Assembly (NCBI RefSeq): GCF_012933445.1
Contig: NZ_JABBNC010000011.1
Span: 62,001 to 126,000 of the forward strand
DNA from: Actinoplanes sp. TBRC 11911
GTDB lineage: Bacteria; Actinomycetota; Actinomycetes; Mycobacteriales; Micromonosporaceae
Length of the DNA stretch: 64,000 nucleotides
Reading direction: 5' to 3'
Notes under the pieces: model-generated
What the model was told of the DNA's origin: nothing
What the model saw: only the letters and a program-made list of their open reading frames with translations
Database searches by the model: none
Program-made: the position numbers and the translations under genes
In this document: positions 23,801 to 31,820 of the stretch, piece by piece
Layout of the letters: the number at the start of each line of letters is the position of its first letter
How positions within the stretch are numbered: position 1 is the stretch's first letter

Positions 23801-24630
23801 TCGTGGACCGCGCGCGGCTGGCCGAATACCTGCGGACCAGGCGTGAGGCGCTGCAACCCGAGGATGTCGGACTTCCTCGAGGGCAGCGCCGCCGCACCAA
23901 GGGTCTGCGCCGCGAAGAGGTCGCGGTGCTCAGCAACATGTCGATCGACTACTACAGCCGGCTGGAGCAGCCGCGCGGCCCGCATCCGTCGGCGCAGATG
24001 CTGGCTTCTCTCGCGCAGGGTCTGCGGATGTCGCTGGAGGAGCGGAACCACCTGTTCGGCCTGGCCGGGTACGCGACGCCGCAGCGCCCGGCCGACTCGG
24101 AGCACGTCAACCCGGGGATGATGCGCATCTTCGACGGGCTGCGCGACACGGCGGCTCAGGTGGTTTCGCCGCTGGGCGAGACGATGCTGCAGACCCGGTT
24201 GTCGGTGGCGCTGGTCGGCGACGAGAGCGTCTATTCGGGGCCGGCGCGCAGCAAGCACTATCGCTGGTTCACCGATCCCGCGTCGCGCCTCCTCGTTCCC
24301 CCGGACGACCGCGACGCACAGAGCCGGCTGATCGTCGCGGACCTGTACGCGTCCTATACGCGCGACCTTCCCCGGGCGGCCTCGGTGGTTGACGAGCTGC
24401 TCACGTCCAGTCCCGAGTTTGCCTCGTTGTGGCGGTCACATCCGGTGCCCGGCCCATACTGTGGACCGGTTCGCTTCCAGCACCCGTCGGTGGGGACGCT
24501 CGAACTCCACTGCCAGCGCCTCATCGATCCGGATCAGTCGCAGCAGCTCGTGGTTTACACGGCCACGCCGGGCACATCGGACTACGACAAGTTCGAGCTG
24601 CTGTCCGTGATCGGAGCCCTCGCCCCGTAG
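23797..24630 (+). CDS. XRE regulator with MmyB-like ligand-binding domain
   Basis: 277 residues. The N-terminal HTH (LAEYLRTRREALQPEDVGLP, then TKGLRREEVAVLSNMSIDYY and SRLEQPRGPHPSAQML) is characteristic of the MmyB/SACE group, and the C-terminal two thirds match its PAS-like domain (GYATPQR, then HYRWFTDPASR and HPVPGPYCGPVRFQHPSVG). Members often repress a neighbouring short-chain dehydrogenase or hydrolase and bind lipid-like ligands. ATG overlaps the last bases of ndh (ATGA), so the two are co-translated. Confidence 0.9.
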   Translation: MIVDRARLAEYLRTRREALQPEDVGLPRGQRRRTKGLRREEVAVLSNMSIDYYSRLEQPRGPHPSAQMLASLAQGLRMSLEERNHLFGLAGYATPQRPADSEHVNPGMMRIFDGLRDTAAQVVSPLGETMLQTRLSVALVGDESVYSGPARSKHYRWFTDPASRLLVPPDDRDAQSRLIVADLYASYTRDLPRAASVVDELLTSSPEFASLWRSHPVPGPYCGPVRFQHPSVGTLELHCQRLIDPDQSQQLVVYTATPGTSDYDKFELLSVIGALAP

Positions 24631-24634
24631 ATTC

Positions 24635-25405
24635 ATGGTCACCATGGATCTCCCACATGTGCTTCTGCTGATCGTCGCCGGGTTCGCCGCCGGGGGCGTG
24701 AACGCGATCGCCGGCGGCGGCTCGCTCATCACGTTCCCCAGCCTGATCGCCACCGGCCTGCCCACGGTCGACGCGAACGTCACGAACTCGGTCTCGGTCT
24801 TCCCCGGGTACGTCTCGAGCGTCGTCGGCAGCCGCGCCGACCTGGCCGGTCAGGGCCGCCGACTGCGAGCCATCGTCCCGATCAGCCTGCTCGGCTCGGG
24901 CGCCGGATGCGCGTTGCTGCTGCTCACCCCCGCACGCGCGTTCGAGGTGATCGTGCCGTTCCTGGTGCTCGGCGCCGCGGCGACGTTGGCGTTCCAGGAG
25001 CGCCTGCGAAGTCTCGTCGGCCACCCCCGCCACATGTCCCCCCGCCGCGCCTCGATCACACTGCGGGTGGTCGTCTTCATCGGCGCGATCTACGGCGGCT
25101 ATTTCGGCGCCGCGCTCGGCGTCATGTACGTGGCGGCGCTCGCGCTGATCCTCGACGAGCCGCTGAACCGCATCAACGCCCTCAAGAATGTGCTCTCCGC
25201 CTCGGTCGGCCTCGTCACCGTGCTGATCTTCGCGATCTTCGCCCCGGTCCATTGGGGTGCCGCGCTCACGCTCGTGCCCGCGACAATCCTTGGCGGGTAC
25301 GCCGGTGCGAAGCTGGCCCGCCGGTTACCAGCCCGGGTGCTGAAGTATTTGATCGTGACGTTCGGGACGGTGATCGGGTTGATTTTGCTGGTCAGGGCGT
25401 TCTGA
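24635..25405 (+). CDS. TSUP-family (TauE/SafE) membrane permease
   Basis: 256 residues with eight probable membrane helices. GFAAGGVNAIAGGGSLITFP (residues 15-34) and the related GAIYGGYFGAALGVMYV in the second half are the duplicated half-repeats of the TSUP family, which exports sulfite, sulfoacetate and related organic anions. It begins five bases after the XRE gene stop, so it is probably the last gene of an ndh-XRE-TSUP transcript. Substrate is unknown. Confidence 0.9.
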   Translation: MVTMDLPHVLLLIVAGFAAGGVNAIAGGGSLITFPSLIATGLPTVDANVTNSVSVFPGYVSSVVGSRADLAGQGRRLRAIVPISLLGSGAGCALLLLTPARAFEVIVPFLVLGAAATLAFQERLRSLVGHPRHMSPRRASITLRVVVFIGAIYGGYFGAALGVMYVAALALILDEPLNRINALKNVLSASVGLVTVLIFAIFAPVHWGAALTLVPATILGGYAGAKLARRLPARVLKYLIVTFGTVIGLILLVRAF

Positions 25406-25425
25406 CCCGCGCCTACGATGAGGTG

Positions 25426-25614
25426 GTGCTGGACCCCGGATTCCTGGTCGCCCGCGGCGTGACTTTCCCCGTCTTCGACACCGTGGACCCCATCGCGGCC
25501 GAGCCGGCTTGGAACGGCCGGATGGAAAACACAGCGTCCGCGGCGACGCACGCCTTGGCGGCAGCTTTCTTCTCGGCGCCTCCGACGCTGTCGTTCCGAT
25601 CGATCGCCCGATAG
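25426..25614 (+). CDS. Short ORF, probably truncated protein
   Basis: 62 residues from GTG 25426, beginning MLDPGFLVARGVTFPVFDTV. TACGAT at 25414-25419 is six bases upstream, so this looks like a genuine leaderless start. Codon use is host-like for about 45 residues and then loosens. The short length, and the decayed DNA and rnpB fragment that follow, suggest the 5' end of a gene whose remainder was lost. I do not recognise the family. It could also be a real small protein. Confidence 0.35.
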   Translation: MLDPGFLVARGVTFPVFDTVDPIAAEPAWNGRMENTASAATHALAAAFFSAPPTLSFRSIAR

Positions 25615-25656
25615 CCATAAAAGCTGCGCGAGGCGACAAAATTTTAGGGGTAAGCA

Positions 25657-25697
25657 GGCCACAGAATCCGGCGTGCAGGCCGACTCGTCCGTCACCC
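25657..25697 (+). repeat. Inverted fragment of the rnpB 3' end
   Basis: These 41 bases, from GGCCACAGAATCCGGCGT through CGACTCGTCCGTCACCC, equal the last part of rnpB plus four bases beyond its P1 helix (complement of 20329-20369) with a single mismatch. The fragment is on the plus strand, opposite in orientation to the intact gene 5 kb away, and has no RNase P core. From 25698 to 25869 I see nothing further. Confidence 0.85.
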
Positions 25698-25869
25698 ACA
25701 AGGTCATCGGCATGGCCTGCTCCGCGAACGACCCTGATCGCTAGTCATCAATGGTTGTTTGTGGCCGCGGGTTGGTCTCTCGGACGCCCCGCAGCCTGCG
25801 CATGTCCGATATTTCCAGTGATCAGGGTAGGTCGGCAGGACCGCTGGAGTGTGCGCCGGCGGGCGGCGC

Positions 25870-26107
25870 TTCCATTTCGTGGGACTCGCGGCCGCATGCT
25901 GGGACCCGCGACCACGTTCTGGACCCGGCGTCCGCGATGTGGGACTCTCGTCCATTGTGGAGTATAATTTTGCTCAATAATGCGGCTTTCGCCCGGCGGG
26001 CTTTGACGGCCAGATGTGAACCTTGGAGAGTTATGGCTCGTAGGTGGGCGTAGGTCTCCAAGGTTCGTGAAAAGCCCACGATGGCAGCGCGATGTGCACA
26101 AAGCGGC
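25870..26107 (-). repeat. Dispersed intergenic repeat, copy 4
   Basis: Minus-strand, most diverged copy. Arms AACCTTGGAGA (26019-26029) and TCTCCAAGGTT (26055-26065) enclose a 25-base spacer. The outer G:C pair of the other copies is replaced by A:T on both sides, a compensatory change. Block B (about 25870-25960) shows GAGTCCCACATCGCGGAC and a degenerate CCAGAACGTGG dyad when read on the minus strand. It is 170 bases from the rnpB fragment. Confidence 0.75.
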
Positions 26108-26345
26108 AACGCTCGGACCGCCACTGATTGCCGCGCGACCATGACGACCGGTACGGCGCAGACCGAGGCCGGCGCGACAAGATCTCCGCGACGCGGCGAC
26201 AACTTCAGGCGAGCTGCCGGTGGACTGAGCTGCGGGCGGGTGCGATGAATGCGCCGCCGGAACTCAACGGGCGCGACTTGCTTGCCGGCATCCCGAGGGC
26301 ATCCCCGCCCAGCGAAGGCCGCGGACGTTCGCGCGGAACATTCAC
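26108..26345. other. Intergenic DNA, no gene recognised
   Basis: Between repeat copy 4 and the 25-base tandem repeats. Open frames exist on both strands but lack start signals, family features or host-like codon bias. Confidence 0.4.
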
Positions 26346-26444
26346 GGGCGGTGGGTGGTCGAAATGTGATGGGCGGTGGGTGGCCGAAACGTGACGGGCG
26401 GTGGTGGTCGAAATGTGACGGGCGGTGGGCGGCCGAAACACGAG
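26346..26444 (+). repeat. 25-base tandem repeat, four units
   Basis: Units at 26346-26370, 26371-26395, 26396-26419 and 26420-26444 begin GGGCGGTGGGTGG and continue with TCGAAATGTGA or CCGAAACGTGA; a fifth, poorer unit follows. Between repeat copy 4 and the catalase-like gene. No gene spans it convincingly. Confidence 0.8.
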
Positions 26445-26594
26445 GGGGTGAGTGGCCGAATTTCTGTGGCCGGGGACGGGGCTCGCGCGGGAAATGGCTC
26501 CTGAATTGCAGGGAATGTCCCATGATCAGTGTCTCAGGGGGAAATGGTGGTGCGTTCCTACCGGTTGCGTGCTCGCTCGTGGAGCATGGCCTGC

Positions 26595-27524
26595 ATGGGA
26601 TTCGACGATGCGGCGGCCGTCGCGCGCACGGTTGACAATTTGGAACGCAACGACGGCAAGCACCCCGGGTTCCGGCGGGCGCAGGCGCGCGGAACGGTCC
26701 TGACCGGGGTGTTCACGCCGTCCGGGGCGGCCGCGGAGCTGACCACGGCGGCCCATCTGCAGCAGGACGAGGTGCCGGTGACGGTGCGGTTCTCGAATTC
26801 GAGCGGGAACCCCGACGTGCCGGACACCGCCCGGGTCGTCCGGGGCATGACGGTGCGGTTCGCGCTGCCCGGCGGGGCGTACACGGATCTGATCGGCGTT
26901 TCGATTCCGGTTTTTCTGGCGCCCACCCCTCAGGCCTTCATGGAGGCGGTGGACGCGATCGAACCGGATCCGGCGACCGGCGCCCCGGATGTGGCGAAGG
27001 TGGGTGCGTACATCGTCAAATATCCGCGCACCGCGGCCGCGTTTGCCACCGCGAACGAGCAGCCACCGGCGAGTTACGCGACCATCCGTTACTGGGCGCT
27101 GCACGCGTTCGTGTGGCGCGGCCCGGCCGGTCGTACGCAAGCCGTGCGCTACCGCTGGGAGCCGGACGCCGGGGTGGCCGGGCAACAGGATCTGGACGGC
27201 CTGCCGTTCGACTATCTGACACGCGAAATCGAGACCCGCGCGTCGGCCGGGTTCAGTCTCCACGTGCAACTGGCCGAGCCCGGCGACCCGACCGATGACG
27301 CGACGCAAGCGTGGCCGGACGACCGGCCCGAAATAGTCGCCGGCCATCTGCAACTGACCGGGCCGGTGGCGGACCAGGCCGGCTGGGACGCCAAGGGCTT
27401 CGACCCGACGAACCTGACGGACGGCATAGAGCTTTCCGACGATCCGCTGCTCGCGTTCCGGCACGCGACCTACGCCGAGTCGGTGCGCCGCCGCAGCGCG
27501 GAACGCGGGCTCACCCGTCCGTAG
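26595..27524 (+). CDS. Catalase-related haem protein (SrpA-like)
   Basis: 309 residues from ATG 26595 (GGAG at 26581-26584; ATG 26586 is an alternative). It has the small-catalase core: VPVTVRFSNSSGNPDVPDTA (60-79), RGMTVRF, an AFVWRGPAGRTQAVRYRW strand, and a C-terminal AFRHATY segment with Tyr293 as the probable haem ligand. The segment that in catalases carries the distal catalytic histidine (R-A-H-A-R/K-G) reads RRAQARGT here, with Gln30. Peroxidase activity may thus be altered. It may be a haem-binding or stress protein; its 3' end overlaps the convergent HAD gene by 14 bases. Confidence 0.8.
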   Translation: MGFDDAAAVARTVDNLERNDGKHPGFRRAQARGTVLTGVFTPSGAAAELTTAAHLQQDEVPVTVRFSNSSGNPDVPDTARVVRGMTVRFALPGGAYTDLIGVSIPVFLAPTPQAFMEAVDAIEPDPATGAPDVAKVGAYIVKYPRTAAAFATANEQPPASYATIRYWALHAFVWRGPAGRTQAVRYRWEPDAGVAGQQDLDGLPFDYLTREIETRASAGFSLHVQLAEPGDPTDDATQAWPDDRPEIVAGHLQLTGPVADQAGWDAKGFDPTNLTDGIELSDDPLLAFRHATYAESVRRRSAERGLTRP

Positions 27525-28173
27525 GCAGCGCGGTCAAGGTGCCGATCACGTGCGTGGCGGTCAAGGATGGCGGAAGGGCGCGGCCGTCCCGGCTGAGGAA
27601 TGCCGTGGCGATGCCGAGTTCGCCGGCGCCTCCGACGTCGGAGACCGCGGAGTCGCCGACGTGGATCACGTCGCCGGCGGTCAATCCCAGGTGCCGCAAC
27701 GCCATCCGGAACGGCTCGGCGCGTGGCTTGTACGCGCGGGCGTCGGCACTCGTCACCACCGCGGCCACCGAGATGCCGTGATGGGCCAGGGCCGCCTCCA
27801 GAGTCTCCCGGTCGGCGTCGGAGACCAGGCACACCGGCACGTCGAGCGCGGCCAGGAACGGCAGGCTGTCCGGGAACAGCGGCGCTGAACGCCAGAACTC
27901 CATCTGCCGGCGGCATACCGTGGCGGCGTCGACGCGTACCCGGAAATGGGTTGCGGTCTCCGCGAGGCTGCTGACGTTCAGGTCGGCGAGGCTGCGGAAG
28001 TTGTCGCCGTGCGCCTCGTCCGCCATCGCCCAGATCCGCGACGACCATTCGGCGGCGACGGCAGCGGGCGAGACCCCGGCCAGGCCGGCGACGAGTGACG
28101 CGACCTCCATGACGTACGCGTCGTCGTCCTGCATCAGCGTCCCGTAGACATCGAGGAGGACGGCCCGGTACAC
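27511..28173 (-). CDS. HAD-family hydrolase
   Basis: 220 residues from GTG 28173, one base after the upstream gene's stop. Motif I is LLDVYGTLM (the first Asp nucleophile with Val in place of the usual Phe, then Gly-Thr), motif II LVSDAD, motif III K in AYKPRAEPF, and motif IV GDSAVSDVGGA. This is the haloacid dehalogenase/phosphatase group with a helical cap. It probably dephosphorylates a small metabolite. It forms a minus-strand group with a PLP dehydratase and the GAPDH-like gene. Confidence 0.88.
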   Translation of the reverse strand: MYRAVLLDVYGTLMQDDDAYVMEVASLVAGLAGVSPAAVAAEWSSRIWAMADEAHGDNFRSLADLNVSSLAETATHFRVRVDAATVCRRQMEFWRSAPLFPDSLPFLAALDVPVCLVSDADRETLEAALAHHGISVAAVVTSADARAYKPRAEPFRMALRHLGLTAGDVIHVGDSAVSDVGGAGELGIATAFLSRDGRALPPSLTATHVIGTLTALPTDG

Positions 28174-28174
28174 G

Positions 28175-29080
28175 CTAGGCGAGGTCGGACGGATTCGTGT
28201 TGGCGCCGCAGAGCAGGACCACCACGCGCTCACCGGGCGCCGGCACATAAGCGCCGGACGTCAACGCCGCGTAGGCCGCCGCGGTGCCGTGCTCGACCAC
28301 GATCCGGTAGTCGTCCCACAGACGGCGGCGGGCGTCCACGATCGCGTCGTCCGCAACCAGCACGGACGGCACGGCGAACTCGCGCGCCATCTCGAAAGCG
28401 ATCGCGCCGGCCTGCCGTGCGCCGAGCGAATCGGCGGCGACGCCGGACACCGGCACGTCGACCGGCGCCCCGGCTTCCAGGGCCGCGTGCAACGCCGTTG
28501 CCAGCGCAGGTTCGACGGCGACCACCCGGACGCCGGGGCTCAGCGCGGCGATCACCCCGGCGATCAGGCCCCCGCCGCCGACCGCCACCAGCACCGTGTC
28601 GAAGCCGGACGGGATCTGATCGAGCAGTTCCAGACCCAGGGTGCCGTTGCCGGCCACCATCAGCGGGTTGTCATAGGCGTGGCAGAACAGGGCGCCGGTC
28701 GACGCGGCATGAACAACAGCTTCCGCGTACGCCTCCGCGTACTCGCTGCCGACCTGGACCACGCGCGCGCCGTATTTGCGCAGCTTGGCCACCTTGATAG
28801 CGGGGGCCGTCTCGGGCACGAACACCTCGGCGGGAAGGCCCAGCTCGCGGGCCGCGTAAGCCGCCGCCAAGCCGGCATTGCCGCCGGACGCGACCACGAT
28901 GCCCGCGGCCGGCACCGAGAGGGCGCCCAAGATCTGGTTGAGCATGCCGCGCGTCTTGAACGAGCCGGCGTGCTGCATGTACTCCAGCTTGAACCAGACG
29001 TCGCCGCGCATCACCGGGGTGCGGCGGATCCGGTCGCCGATGCGCTTGTCCGCGGCCAGGACTTCATCAAGGTCAATCAT
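28175..29080 (-). CDS. Threonine/serine dehydratase-like PLP enzyme
   Basis: 301 residues from ATG 29080. A fold-type II PLP enzyme: GSFKTRG (39-45) holds the Schiff-base lysine K42, SGGNAGLAAAYAA is the substrate and carboxylate loop, and VAVGGGGLIAG is the phosphate-binding glycine loop. No regulatory ACT domain is present, as in catabolic threonine dehydratases and serine racemases. The standard SSGN at the second motif is SGGN here. The gene directly precedes the HAD hydrolase; the GAPDH-like gene lies 11 bases upstream. Confidence 0.87.
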   Translation of the reverse strand: MIDLDEVLAADKRIGDRIRRTPVMRGDVWFKLEYMQHAGSFKTRGMLNQILGALSVPAAGIVVASGGNAGLAAAYAARELGLPAEVFVPETAPAIKVAKLRKYGARVVQVGSEYAEAYAEAVVHAASTGALFCHAYDNPLMVAGNGTLGLELLDQIPSGFDTVLVAVGGGGLIAGVIAALSPGVRVVAVEPALATALHAALEAGAPVDVPVSGVAADSLGARQAGAIAFEMAREFAVPSVLVADDAIVDARRRLWDDYRIVVEHGTAAAYAALTSGAYVPAPGERVVVLLCGANTNPSDLA

Positions 29081-29091
29081 CGCCTCCGACT

Positions 29092-30150
29092 CTAGGCGAT
29101 GCTCCACGTGACCCGTCTCGAGGTGACGGGTGATCGTTCACCCACGAGGCGCGCGAGATCTACCAGACGGTTGGAGAAGCCCCACTCGTTGTCGAACCAG
29201 CCGCGCACCTTGACGCCCCGATCGGCCGTGGTCTGGGTGCCGGACGGGTCGAACAGGCAGGACGCCGGATTGTTCTTCACGTCGATCGAAACCGTCGGAT
29301 CCGGGTCGTACGCCAGGACGCCGCGCAACGGTCCGGCAGCCGCCTCGGCCATCGCCCGGTTGACCTTCTCGATGCTCACCGGGCGGTCCACCTGACCGGA
29401 CAGTTCGGCGAGTGACCCGATCGGGGTGGGCACGCAGTAGTAGCTGTAGCGCATCTCGCCGATCTCCGGCAACGCCACCCGCACCAGGTCACCGACCACG
29501 TAGTTGTGCGGGATGATGCTCTCGATCGCCGAGCGGCCCAGCCGCGGATCGTCGCGTGAGGTGCCGACCACCGAGTCCTGCACCTTGCCCCAGCCCTGGG
29601 TCGCCAGCACCACCGAGGTGTTGACCGCGCTGAGGCCGAATCGATCCAGCAGAACCTTGGCCATCACGGTCAGCGCGTTCACCCCGCAGGACGCGGGGGA
29701 GACGACGTCGTGGCGGTCCGGGTCGTAAGACTCGTGGTTGGCGCCGTAGACGAGGAAGGCGTCCGGGTCGTCGGCCGACGCGCTGATCACCACCTTGCGC
29801 GCGCCGCCGTGGGTGATGTGCTTGCGGGCCGTGGTGCCGGCCCGGAAACGTCCGGTGGCCTCGATGACCACGTCCACTCCGCAGTCCGCCCACGGAATGC
29901 GTTCGGGCCGTTCGTGATGGAACACGCGGATCGCATGGTCATTCACCACGAGCTGGTCGGTCCGCGCGGTGACGGTGCCCGGAAATGAACCACGAATGCT
30001 GTCCCGGCGCAGCCCGTAGGCCATTTTCTCGGTCGACGCAAGGTCGTTGACCGCGGCAATGGATAACCCGGGATCCAGCGATGTCGCGAGGACCCGGGCG
30101 ACCGTGCGGCCGATCCGCCCGAATCCGTTGATGCCGATGGTGACAGTCAT
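29092..30150 (-). CDS. Divergent glyceraldehyde-3-phosphate dehydrogenase-like protein
   Basis: 352 residues. The NAD-binding GINGFGRIGR (6-15) and the C-terminal WFDNEWGFSNRLVDLA are textbook GAPDH. The catalytic cysteine region reads SPASCGVNALTVMAK (Cys155), keeping Cys but not the usual TTNC. The segment that should contain the base histidine (H-A-Y/T-T) reads VLATQGWGK, and the TTTGAAKAVG substrate loop is replaced by IIPHNYVVGDLVRV. It therefore probably uses another phospho-aldehyde or has lost classical activity. It starts after AGGAGC and is the first gene of the minus-strand group. Confidence 0.85.
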   Translation of the reverse strand: MTVTIGINGFGRIGRTVARVLATSLDPGLSIAAVNDLASTEKMAYGLRRDSIRGSFPGTVTARTDQLVVNDHAIRVFHHERPERIPWADCGVDVVIEATGRFRAGTTARKHITHGGARKVVISASADDPDAFLVYGANHESYDPDRHDVVSPASCGVNALTVMAKVLLDRFGLSAVNTSVVLATQGWGKVQDSVVGTSRDDPRLGRSAIESIIPHNYVVGDLVRVALPEIGEMRYSYYCVPTPIGSLAELSGQVDRPVSIEKVNRAMAEAAAGPLRGVLAYDPDPTVSIDVKNNPASCLFDPSGTQTTADRGVKVRGWFDNEWGFSNRLVDLARLVGERSPVTSRRVTWSIA

Positions 30151-30239
30151 CGAGGAGCTCCTAGGCCGCTTTGATCCTGTTCTATCCGTTCTGGCAACGG
30201 GATGGAACCCCCGGTGTTCCACGGGCCGTCACGCCCTCG

Positions 30240-30269
30240 ACACTATGAGTTGTGCAACTTGCACGTCAA
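30240..30269 (-). promoter_or_regulatory. GAPDH-like gene promoter with palindrome in the spacer
   Basis: On the minus strand TTGACG (complement of 30264-30269) and TAGTGT (complement of 30240-30245) are 18 bases apart. The spacer is largely the perfect palindrome GTGCAA-G-TTGCAC (30252-30264), sharing its core with the operator at 7708-7724. Repressor binding between -35 and -10 is the expected mode. Otherwise the 346-base gap 30151-30496 holds only this promoter, an untranslated leader of about 80 bases and a terminator. Confidence 0.6.
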
Positions 30270-30444
30270 CGCGCGACATCCCGCGCGCGGCAGCTGATCC
30301 ACTTTAGAGGGCCCCCGGGCAGGGCATCCTCCTCCAAAAGCGGGATTTCGCCCACCGAAAGAGGGCACTGCGTCATCCGGATGGCGGTTCGTTTTCCGGC
30401 CAGCGATAGTCCAGAACGTGGTCGAAAAAATGAATGAATACAAT

Positions 30445-30488
30445 CACGCGCGGGCCGTTCCGGCATTGCCGGAAACGGCCCGCGTGTG
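30445..30488 (-). terminator. Terminator of the MFS gene
   Basis: A long stem pairs CACGCGCGGGCCGTT...CCGGC with GCCGG...AACGGCCCGCGTGTG around ATT (30445-30488). On the minus strand it is followed by a T-rich stretch (ATTCATTCATTTTTTCG), which makes it one of the few classical rho-independent terminators here. It lies just after the MFS stop at 30497. Confidence 0.85.
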
Positions 30489-30496
30489 ATGTTAAA

Positions 30497-31738
30497 TCAG
30501 GCTGACAATCGGGCCTGGCGGCGGCTGTGCAGCACCGCCACCCCGGCCAGCAGCACCAGGATCGCGCCGGCGAACCAGATCACCGCGGTCGTCGCGGGAA
30601 CGGCCTGAGTGGCCAGACCCATGCCGAGCGCGGGCACGGCCAGTCCGACGTAGCCGATCAGGAAGATCCCGGCGAGCGCCTCACCGCGCTCGTGCGGCGC
30701 CGCGATCTGGGCGATCGAGGAGACCGACGTCTTGAACTGGATGCCCGCGCCGGCCCCGGCGATCATGCCGCCGGCCAGGAACACCCACAGCGAGGGCAGG
30801 TTCATCCCGGCGACCAGCAGCGGCAGACCGGCCGCGAGGGCGACCATGCCGAGCAGGTAGCGCTGCCGCGGCGACATCAGACCGGAGAGGGCCTGCGTCG
30901 CGGCGCCCATGCCGATCACCAGGAAGATCACCAGGCCGGCCAGGAACCGGCTGGGGTGGTGCAGGGTGCCGGCCACGAAGCTCGGCGCGAGCGAGGTGAA
31001 CAAGCCGAAGACCGCGAACGGAACGAACACTCCGACGGCGGCGATGAGGTACGCGAGCTTGTCGTTACCGGCCACCCGGGGCCGCTGCGGGCGGTACGCC
31101 GGACGCTGGGCGGGGGCGGTCACCGTCTCCGGCAGGGTCGCGACGGCGACGGCACCGAGCGCGAGCAGAACCAGGAAGACCTCGTACGGCGTGTGCAGCG
31201 GGGACCGGACCCACTCGGCGAGCGCGCCGGCGATCAGCGTGCCGGTGCCGAGCCCGCCCAGGTTCGCGGCGGCCGAGACGACCTCGAAACGGGTCCGGGT
31301 CCCGCCGGGCCGGTGCGCGCTGTGCAGCTCCAACAGGTACGCGGTGGCGGTCGCGGTGATCAGGCCGATGCCGGCGCCGGTCAGGAACCGGGCCAGGATC
31401 AGGCCGGGCAGCTCGCTCCAGACCAGGAACAGCACCCCGGCGATGGCCTCGGAAGCCAGGCCGGCCAGCAGCATCCGCTTGCGTCCGGTCCAGTCGGAGA
31501 CATGGCCGGCGAGCAGCAGCGCGGTGATCACGCCGATCGCGTACGCCGCGAAGATGACCGTGATCGTGAACGAGGAGAAACCGTCCTGCCGCTGGTACAG
31601 CGGGTACAGCGGAGTCGGAACGGTGGAGAACGCCAGCGCCACCGTGAAGACGGCGGCAACGATCCAGAAGGCTGCGCCGTGCCGGGAGGAACCGGTCTTC
31701 TGGCCGACCTCCTGGCGCGATGAGGTCATCAACGTCAT
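30497..31738 (-). CDS. MFS drug/metabolite exporter
   Basis: About 413 residues, 12 membrane helices. Motif A is clear between helices 2 and 3 (GHVSDWTGRKRMLLAGL) and motif C-like glycine/proline segments occur in helix 5. The PTPLYPLYQ segment near helix 1 is typical of an actinobacterial MFS exporter group. ATG 31738 is used; ATGs at 31765 and 31729 are alternatives. It is divergent from a LysR gene whose operator lies in between, so LysR control is likely. A strong terminator follows. Confidence 0.88.
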   Translation of the reverse strand: MTLMTSSRQEVGQKTGSSRHGAAFWIVAAVFTVALAFSTVPTPLYPLYQRQDGFSSFTITVIFAAYAIGVITALLLAGHVSDWTGRKRMLLAGLASEAIAGVLFLVWSELPGLILARFLTGAGIGLITATATAYLLELHSAHRPGGTRTRFEVVSAAANLGGLGTGTLIAGALAEWVRSPLHTPYEVFLVLLALGAVAVATLPETVTAPAQRPAYRPQRPRVAGNDKLAYLIAAVGVFVPFAVFGLFTSLAPSFVAGTLHHPSRFLAGLVIFLVIGMGAATQALSGLMSPRQRYLLGMVALAAGLPLLVAGMNLPSLWVFLAGGMIAGAGAGIQFKTSVSSIAQIAAPHERGEALAGIFLIGYVGLAVPALGMGLATQAVPATTAVIWFAGAILVLLAGVAVLHSRRQARLSA

Positions 31739-31794
31739 GACAAGAGACTGCGTCGGGCCGACCATCAACACCAACGATGATTAATGCTTGATTG

Positions 31795-31811
31795 CATCAC
31801 GACGTGTGATG
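31795..31811. promoter_or_regulatory. Putative LysR binding dyad
   Basis: CATCAC-GACGT-GTGATG (31795-31811) is a perfect 6-bp dyad, set in the longer imperfect TTGATTGCATCAC...TGTGATGATT, ten bases before the LysR start. It lies between divergent genes, the usual place for a LysR autoregulatory and activation site. Confidence 0.6.
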
Positions 31812-31820
31812 ATTGGCGGC

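Noticed and set aside
26346..26444. Possible CRISPR array
   Set aside because: The units are contiguous with no unique spacers, and no cas genes occur in the window. The same holds for 6485-6661 and 40965-41045.
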